From JBASEY01 sp049652745 (GTDB lineage: Bacteria > CSSED10-310): DNA of 19,722 nt. The notes under the pieces are model-generated. The model searched no databases. It saw nothing but the letters and a program-made list of their open reading frames with translations, and was not told the origin of the DNA. Location: the NCBI GenBank assembly GCA_049652745.1, contig JBASEY010000019.1, positions 1-19,722 of the forward strand, in the 5' to 3' direction. Below, one piece after another: positions 15,918-19,722 of this stretch; within the stretch, counting starts at the first letter, position 1, and each line of letters begins with the position of its first letter. The position numbers were made by a program, and so were the translations under genes.

Positions 15918-17376
15918 CCGATGCCACCGATATATCGCGATATTGTCAATCGGAATAATGGTTTGTCTGACAGGTTGCAGTCTGGGCCCATTTTCGCTTT
16001 TACGGAAACCGCATCCCAAAACGACAGGCCTGCTGGATTACATCGAACAGACAAAATGGGATACAGGGTCATCGTTTGATTTTCCCGAAACGACGGAATT
16101 CCGCCTTTCGAATGGACTACAAGTTATTCTGGTGCGAAAGCTCGATGTGCCGATGGTTTACGCCAGAGCGCAGATACGGGGTGGTTCCATCTACGATCCG
16201 CCTGAGAAAAGCGGTTTGGCATATGTGACCGGGTGGGTTTTGACTGAAGGAACCGAATCGTATCCAAACGAAGAAATCGATGCCGTCATGGATTCTCATG
16301 GCGCCCATGTTTCATCGGTTGCCTATAATGAGTCTTGTATAGTTACGCTGACCTGTTTGGCTGAGGACGTGACAGCGCTATTCCCATATTTCGCCGAAAT
16401 CATCGCCAGGCCGGCATTTAACGATCAGATGATAGAAGAGAGCAAGCGGTATTTGATCGGGGATTTGATGCGGAATCAGGATGACGTCGGTGATGTCTGC
16501 GATAGAGTGTTCCGCGACGCCGTATTTGAAGGGCATCCGTACCAAAAACAGATGAACGGCACGCTGGACGGCCTTAAATCGGTAACTACTGAAGATGTCA
16601 GGCGTTTTTGGGCGGATTACTATTGTCCTGATCGAGCGGTGCTGGTGCTGGTCGGAAACATTTCCAAGGAAGAAGCGATGGCAATGTGTGAAACGCATCT
16701 CGGTTCCTGGCTCTCATCGACCAAACCATTGCCGCTTGTCGGAGTGCCCCGATCGATAGAAGGCACAAGAATTTTACTGGTCGACAAGGCGGCGACACAA
16801 GCTCAGATCATGATGGGACACGTTGGTATCAACCGCACGAATCCTGACAGATTCGATCTTCTGGTGATGAATAAAATCCTTGGCGGAGGTGGGTTGTATA
16901 CACGGCTTGCCGAGGAAGTTAGGGTCAAACGCGGGCTGACATATGGTATTTATTGTTATTTTGCCAGGCGTGATTACACTGGTGAGTTTTTATTGAGCAC
17001 GTTTACCAGAGCGGAATCAGCGGTCGAGACAATCCGAGTGTGCCTGCAGGAAATTGCCAAGATCCGAAACGAGCCGGTTACGCAGCAAGAGCTGGAAAAT
17101 GCCAAAATGACATTGATAGCCAGCCATCCACTTCAATTTGAAGAATACGAAGATATCGCTCAGACACTGGTGCACAATGCCTTCTACGAGCTGCCTTTAA
17201 CAGATGTCACGCATTTTGCGGATCTGGTTGCAAAGGTGACGATAGCCGATGTGCAAAGGGTTGCACAAAAATATCTTCATCCTGACGACATGGTCATCGT
17301 GGTTGTAGGACCTGCTGAAACTCTACTGCCTGAGCTGGAAACGATCGGTCCGGTTGTTATTGTCGATCCGATTTGA
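15910..17376 (+). CDS. M16-family lipoprotein, non-catalytic R/Y subunit
   Basis: M16-fold protein of 488 aa predicted to be a lipoprotein: hydrophobic IAILSIGIMV then lipobox CLTGC, with Cys23 as lipid site. Where the zinc motif should be (after SGLA) it reads Tyr105-Val-Thr-Gly-Trp109, so both histidines and the glutamate are lost. The C-terminal half keeps a textbook R/Y motif: LGGGGLYTRLAEEVRVKRGLTY (res 324-345), with Arg338 and Tyr345. This matches the inactive partner chain of heterodimeric M16B proteases. The start ATG 15910 is preceded by AAGGGAG and overlaps the upstream M16 gene by 8 bases. A longer frame back to 15763 lies wholly inside that gene, lacks a signal at its N-terminus and is rejected. 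Likely role: hold substrate and tether the protease to the membrane. Confidence 0.9.
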   Translation: MNNRCHRYIAILSIGIMVCLTGCSLGPFSLLRKPHPKTTGLLDYIEQTKWDTGSSFDFPETTEFRLSNGLQVILVRKLDVPMVYARAQIRGGSIYDPPEKSGLAYVTGWVLTEGTESYPNEEIDAVMDSHGAHVSSVAYNESCIVTLTCLAEDVTALFPYFAEIIARPAFNDQMIEESKRYLIGDLMRNQDDVGDVCDRVFRDAVFEGHPYQKQMNGTLDGLKSVTTEDVRRFWADYYCPDRAVLVLVGNISKEEAMAMCETHLGSWLSSTKPLPLVGVPRSIEGTRILLVDKAATQAQIMMGHVGINRTNPDRFDLLVMNKILGGGGLYTRLAEEVRVKRGLTYGIYCYFARRDYTGEFLLSTFTRAESAVETIRVCLQEIAKIRNEPVTQQELENAKMTLIASHPLQFEEYEDIAQTLVHNAFYELPLTDVTHFADLVAKVTIADVQRVAQKYLHPDDMVIVVVGPAETLLPELETIGPVVIVDPI

Positions 17377-17444
17377 CGGGATAGTTTTCTAATAAATATT
17401 TTTTTGAACGAGTCCCGAAAGATTGTAATTTCAAATCGTTTAAT

Positions 17445-17476
17445 TAAAAAAATACACCTCATAAACAGAGGTGTAT
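17445..17476 (-). terminator. Rho-independent terminator of pckA
   Basis: On the minus strand a 9-bp perfect stem (ATACACCTC pairing with GAGGTGTAT) with a 7-base loop is followed directly by a run of seven T. It lies about 85 bases past the pckA stop. There is no T-run on the plus side, so it serves pckA rather than the M16 operon. Confidence 0.85.
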
Positions 17477-17558
17477 AAAGGTGATTATCAAATATTTTAC
17501 CGACGTTGAATCTGAGCAGATCTTGTAAAAAGGATCCGTTAATCAACGTGCTTCAGAT

Positions 17559-19214
17559 TTATTTTCCCGGGCACTGAGCAGCAACAGCGGGGTCGATGCC
17601 TTTATCGCCGTAGGCTTTGTCGAAATGGGCGGCGAATTGGGCGGCTAATTTCTGAGCTCGTTCGTCGAAAGCCGCTTTATCTTCCCAAGTATTTTTCGGT
17701 TGAAGCAGAGATTGATCGCTCAGGCCGGGGACTTCCCGCGGAATTTCGAGGTGGAACAAGGGATCGACCGTATATTTAACGGATTTCAGGTCGCCGTTCA
17801 GTGCCGCATCAACTAGTTTTCTTGTCAGTGTGATATCCATACGTTTTCCGACACCGTACGGTCCGCCGCTCCATCCCGTGTTGACCAAATATACCTGGGT
17901 TTTGTGCTTTTTCATCATTTCGCCCAACATGGACGCATACACGTCCGGATTTCTGGGCATAAAGGGTTCACCGAAAAACCGGGAGAACGTGGTTTTGGGT
18001 TCCACAATGCCGGTTTCTGTTCCGGCGAGCTTGCTGGTGTAGCCCATCAGGAACCACAACATTGCTTGTTCCGGATTGAGCTTGGCAACAGGAGGCAGAA
18101 CGCCGTTGGCGTCAGCCGTCAGAAACAGAATGACTTTTGGATGGCTACCCATCGATGATTCTTTGATATTGGTCAGATAACGCAAAGGGTATGAACCGCG
18201 TGAGTTCGGCGTGAATCTTTCGTCATCCAGATCAAATTCACCGTCCGGATACATCATTGCATTTTCAATGATCGCGCCGTGATTGTACGGATGATCCTCA
18301 TGAAAACAGGCGTCGTAAATTTCCGGTTCCTTTTCAGGGTTCAGATTGATCAATTTGGCATAACATCCGTTTTCAAAATTGCAAATGCCGTGCTGAGACC
18401 AGGCGTGTTCATCATCACCCAGCAGCGCTCTGTCCGGGACAGCCGACAGCGTTGTTTTTCCTGTGCCGCTCAATCCCAACAGAAGGGCGATATCGCCTTT
18501 TTTGCCTTCATTGGCAGAGCAATGCAACGGCAAAATACCTTCTGCCGGAAGATAGTAGTTCATCACGGTGAAGATAAGTTTTTTTACGCTTCCACAATAG
18601 GCGGAGCCGAACACGATGCCTATACGACGGTCCAGGTCCATGGCGATGGCCATATCGGTTGTCTGACCGGAAGGCAGCTTTCTCAATCGACCGCTGTAGC
18701 GCACAGAGTTGATACGGTCGTGCGGGAGCACCAAAAGTGTGAAAGGTTTTGTGTAAAAGCAGCTTTTCTCGATATCGTGTGGGACCGGTCGGAACATGTT
18801 GTCAGCGAACAAGGCCGTTATGCAGTGGGTCGATATCAAATGTATCGGCAACGCCATCCTTGAATCGGCTCCGACAACCCTGTTCACTTCGAAAATTTCA
18901 GCTTGTTCAGACATTGTTTCCAGCGCATCTTCCAACAGCATATCGAAGGTTTCGGCTGTGATGCCGATATTGTTGGGTGAATCCCAATCGATATCAGCCT
19001 GGCTGATCGATCGTTTGACGATAACGGTATCTTTAGGGCTTCGACCGCTCGATTCCGGCCGAGTCCACACCGCCAAAGCGCCGCAAGCAGACTCTATCGC
19101 CTCCCGCCTGTCTAAAATAAGCCTGATCATGGTTTCTCTGGGAACATTTGTATGTCGCCCTGCATGGTAGTGCAACATTGACTGAATGGTTTTCAGCTCT
19201 TTTTTATTATCCAT
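17559..19214 (-). CDS. pckA: Phosphoenolpyruvate carboxykinase (ATP)
   Basis: Gluconeogenic enzyme: oxaloacetate plus ATP to PEP, CO2 and ADP, in the cytosol. At 551 aa it is near the ATP-type family length. Visible signatures: GRSPKD (57-62) near the N-terminus, the metal-site block YCGSVKKLIFTVMNYYLP (206-223) with Lys211 and Lys212, the P-loop GLSGTGKTTLS (247-257), the kinase-2 metal site DDEHAW (267-272), and later the SYPLRYL and NTGWSGGPYG blocks. The GTP-type enzyme lacks this P-loop form, so the ATP class is secure. The usual GEMKK is GSVKK, a mild change beside the catalytic lysines. GGAAG 8 bases before ATG 19214 supports the start. It is flanked by a clear promoter, a leader hairpin and a terminator, so it is a single-gene unit. 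Confidence 0.96.
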   Translation of the reverse strand: MDNKKELKTIQSMLHYHAGRHTNVPRETMIRLILDRREAIESACGALAVWTRPESSGRSPKDTVIVKRSISQADIDWDSPNNIGITAETFDMLLEDALETMSEQAEIFEVNRVVGADSRMALPIHLISTHCITALFADNMFRPVPHDIEKSCFYTKPFTLLVLPHDRINSVRYSGRLRKLPSGQTTDMAIAMDLDRRIGIVFGSAYCGSVKKLIFTVMNYYLPAEGILPLHCSANEGKKGDIALLLGLSGTGKTTLSAVPDRALLGDDEHAWSQHGICNFENGCYAKLINLNPEKEPEIYDACFHEDHPYNHGAIIENAMMYPDGEFDLDDERFTPNSRGSYPLRYLTNIKESSMGSHPKVILFLTADANGVLPPVAKLNPEQAMLWFLMGYTSKLAGTETGIVEPKTTFSRFFGEPFMPRNPDVYASMLGEMMKKHKTQVYLVNTGWSGGPYGVGKRMDITLTRKLVDAALNGDLKSVKYTVDPLFHLEIPREVPGLSDQSLLQPKNTWEDKAAFDERAQKLAAQFAAHFDKAYGDKGIDPAVAAQCPGK

Positions 19215-19247
19215 GGCATACTTCCTTTCACTGACGTATTTTTGAGG

Positions 19248-19266
19248 CCAGCGGGGTATCCGCTGG
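19248..19266 (-). promoter_or_regulatory. Stem-loop in the pckA 5' leader
   Basis: On the minus strand CCAGCGG and CCGCTGG form a perfect 7-bp GC-rich stem with a 5-base loop (ATACC). It begins within a few bases of the predicted transcript start (about 19270) and ends about 34 bases before the ATG. It could protect the 5' end of the mRNA or act in control; there is no T-run, so it is not a terminator. Confidence 0.5.
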
Positions 19267-19276
19267 GAAATAGGTC

Positions 19277-19304
19277 ATTATAGTAAATTCAATCGATAAG
19301 GCAA
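19277..19304 (-). promoter_or_regulatory. Sigma-70-type promoter of pckA
   Basis: On the minus strand TTGCCT (19304-19299) and a perfect TATAAT (19282-19277) are separated by 16 bases. The start point would be near 19270, giving a leader of about 55 bases. This is the best promoter match in the window. Confidence 0.6.
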
Positions 19305-19389
19305 GTTGATTTGATGAGCTTTTTAAGCTGTAGCCATTTTTTATTAACCGCGAATGAACGCTAATTACATCTAAATCTACAATAGGATT

Positions 19390-19489
19390 AAAATTGGATG
19401 TCTGTCCCTCAAAAATGGGACTTATGGGACTTATGGGACATGGGACGTATGGAACGTATGGGACGTACAAAAATTGGAAGTCTGTCCCT
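19390..19489. repeat. Tandem ATGGGACKT array between 20-bp direct repeats
   Basis: Two direct copies of AAAATTGGAWGTCTGTCCCT (19390-19409 and 19470-19489, one mismatch) bracket six head-to-tail copies of a 9-base unit ATGGGACTT/ATGGGACGT (19415-19466). One copy is shortened to 7 bases and one carries ATGGAACGT. The TGTCCC end of the left flank can pair with GGGAC of the array (GTCCC, 8-base loop, GGGAC). The flanks resemble REP-like sequences associated with IS200-type RAYT transposases; that link is recalled, not shown here. Confidence 0.85.
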
Positions 19490-19552
19490 TGATTAATAGT
19501 TACTGATGTCTAACACTTGATGACTGGTTATTGACTTCGCATCCCGAATGAC

Positions 19553-19656
19553 TGTTTGAACACGATTCCAAAGATTACAAAGATGGGCAGGATTAGATTC
19601 CAAGAAAGAAAAGACTAATCCTGTTAATCCTTTAATCCTGTAATCGTGTTCAGACA
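19553..19656. repeat. Imperfect ~104-base inverted repeat (MITE-like hairpin)
   Basis: The left arm 19553-19596 and right arm 19615-19656 are near-complementary across about 43 bases. The outer 15 bases match at all but one position (TGTTTGAACACGATT against TGTCTGAACACGATT after reverse complement), and the inner CAGGATTAG matches exactly. The loop is 18 A-rich bases (19597-19614). Within the right arm AATCCT recurs about every 10 bases. No transposase is encoded. Confidence 0.75.
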
Positions 19657-19660
19657 AAGT

Positions 19661-19677
19661 GGCGTTCTGCGAACGCC
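19661..19677. repeat. Short perfect hairpin GGCGTTC-TGC-GAACGCC
   Basis: A 7-bp perfect GC-rich stem with a 3-base loop, 4 bases after the large inverted repeat. It has no T-run on either strand, so it is not a terminator. It probably belongs to the same family of intergenic repeats. Confidence 0.6.
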
Positions 19678-19680
19678 TCA

Positions 19681-19703
19681 GTGCTGAGTCCTGAGTGCTG
19701 AGT
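19681..19703. repeat. Direct duplication of GTGCTGAGT
   Basis: GTGCTGAGT occurs at 19681-19689 and 19695-19703, a 14-base period with CCTGA between. TGAG also recurs inside the spacer and just after. The pattern may continue past the window edge. Confidence 0.6.
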
Positions 19704-19722
19704 TGAGGATTTTCAGTTGATT

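Larger units (their letters stand above)
19305..19722. other. Gene-free, repeat-rich intergenic region
   Basis: About 420 bases reaching the window edge with no believable gene. It contains several kinds of small repeat, listed separately. A minus-strand open frame at 19228-19470 is an artefact of the 9-base tandem repeat and gives VPYVPYVP-like low-complexity peptide. Confidence 0.7.

Noticed and set aside
19228..19470. An 80-codon minus-strand frame over the tandem repeat, giving VPYVPYVP.
   Set aside because: The peptide only reflects the 9-base repeat and the frame covers the pckA promoter and leader.
19390..19489. A CRISPR array was considered for the repeated units.
   Set aside because: The units are 9 bases, directly adjacent without spacers, and there are no cas genes.

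Overview
The window looks like ordinary chromosome from a Gram-negative (diderm) bacterium of moderate GC content, judged by eye. Two lipoprotein signals (lipobox Cys in the FG-GAP protein and in the second M16 protein) and a cleavable signal peptide on the first M16 protein imply an outer membrane or periplasm. The gene mix (hybrid kinase with an H-x-F-N-N type H-box, HEAT protein with an ITDQEE-like insert, DUF1704 peptidase, ATP-type PEPCK) would suit Desulfobacterota or a related uncultivated phylum. No rRNA or other marker is present, so this placement is weak inference. I see no phage, CRISPR, integrase or transposase gene.

Layout. 1-3.2 kb, plus strand: a sensor-less hybrid histidine kinase/receiver protein (TTG start), an EamA/DMT-type transporter, and a nitroreductase-fold flavoprotein with its own candidate promoter. 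3.2-5.7 kb, plus: a membrane-anchored DUF192 protein and a cytoplasmic S9 prolyl-oligopeptidase-type peptidase. 5.7-6.8 kb, minus: a DUF1704 (QEGLA-motif, HExxxH) metallopeptidase-like protein, convergent with S9. After a 430-base divergent spacer comes a tight plus-strand cluster at 7.25-10.1 kb: fabZ, pyrF (1-base overlap), upp and a HEAT-repeat protein. This links fatty-acid dehydration with UMP synthesis and salvage. 10.2-12.9 kb, minus: a C45/AAT-like Ntn hydrolase followed by a phosphoglucomutase/phosphomannomutase. 13.2-17.4 kb, plus: a three-gene envelope operon of an FG-GAP lipoprotein, an active HxxEH M16 peptidase with signal peptide, and an overlapping catalytically dead M16 lipoprotein that keeps the R/Y substrate-binding motif. 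17.4-19.3 kb, minus: pckA with a clear promoter, a 5'-leader hairpin and a rho-independent terminator. 19.3-19.7 kb: gene-free and repeat-rich, with a 9-bp tandem array between 20-bp direct repeats, a ~100-base inverted repeat, a short perfect hairpin and a 14-bp-period duplication.

How the genes fit together. Most are housekeeping or metabolic. The most coherent accessory unit is the FG-GAP/M16/M16 operon, which reads as a split heterodimeric M16B protease tethered in the envelope, with a putative beta-propeller lipoprotein as partner. Three starts need moving relative to the longest open frames: the Ntn hydrolase (ATG 12880, exposing Cys2), the FG-GAP lipoprotein (ATG 13238) and the M16 lipoprotein (ATG 15910). 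I found no convincing wholly new system. The M16 operon, the Ntn hydrolase, the DUF1704 protein and the terminal repeats are the items most worth following.
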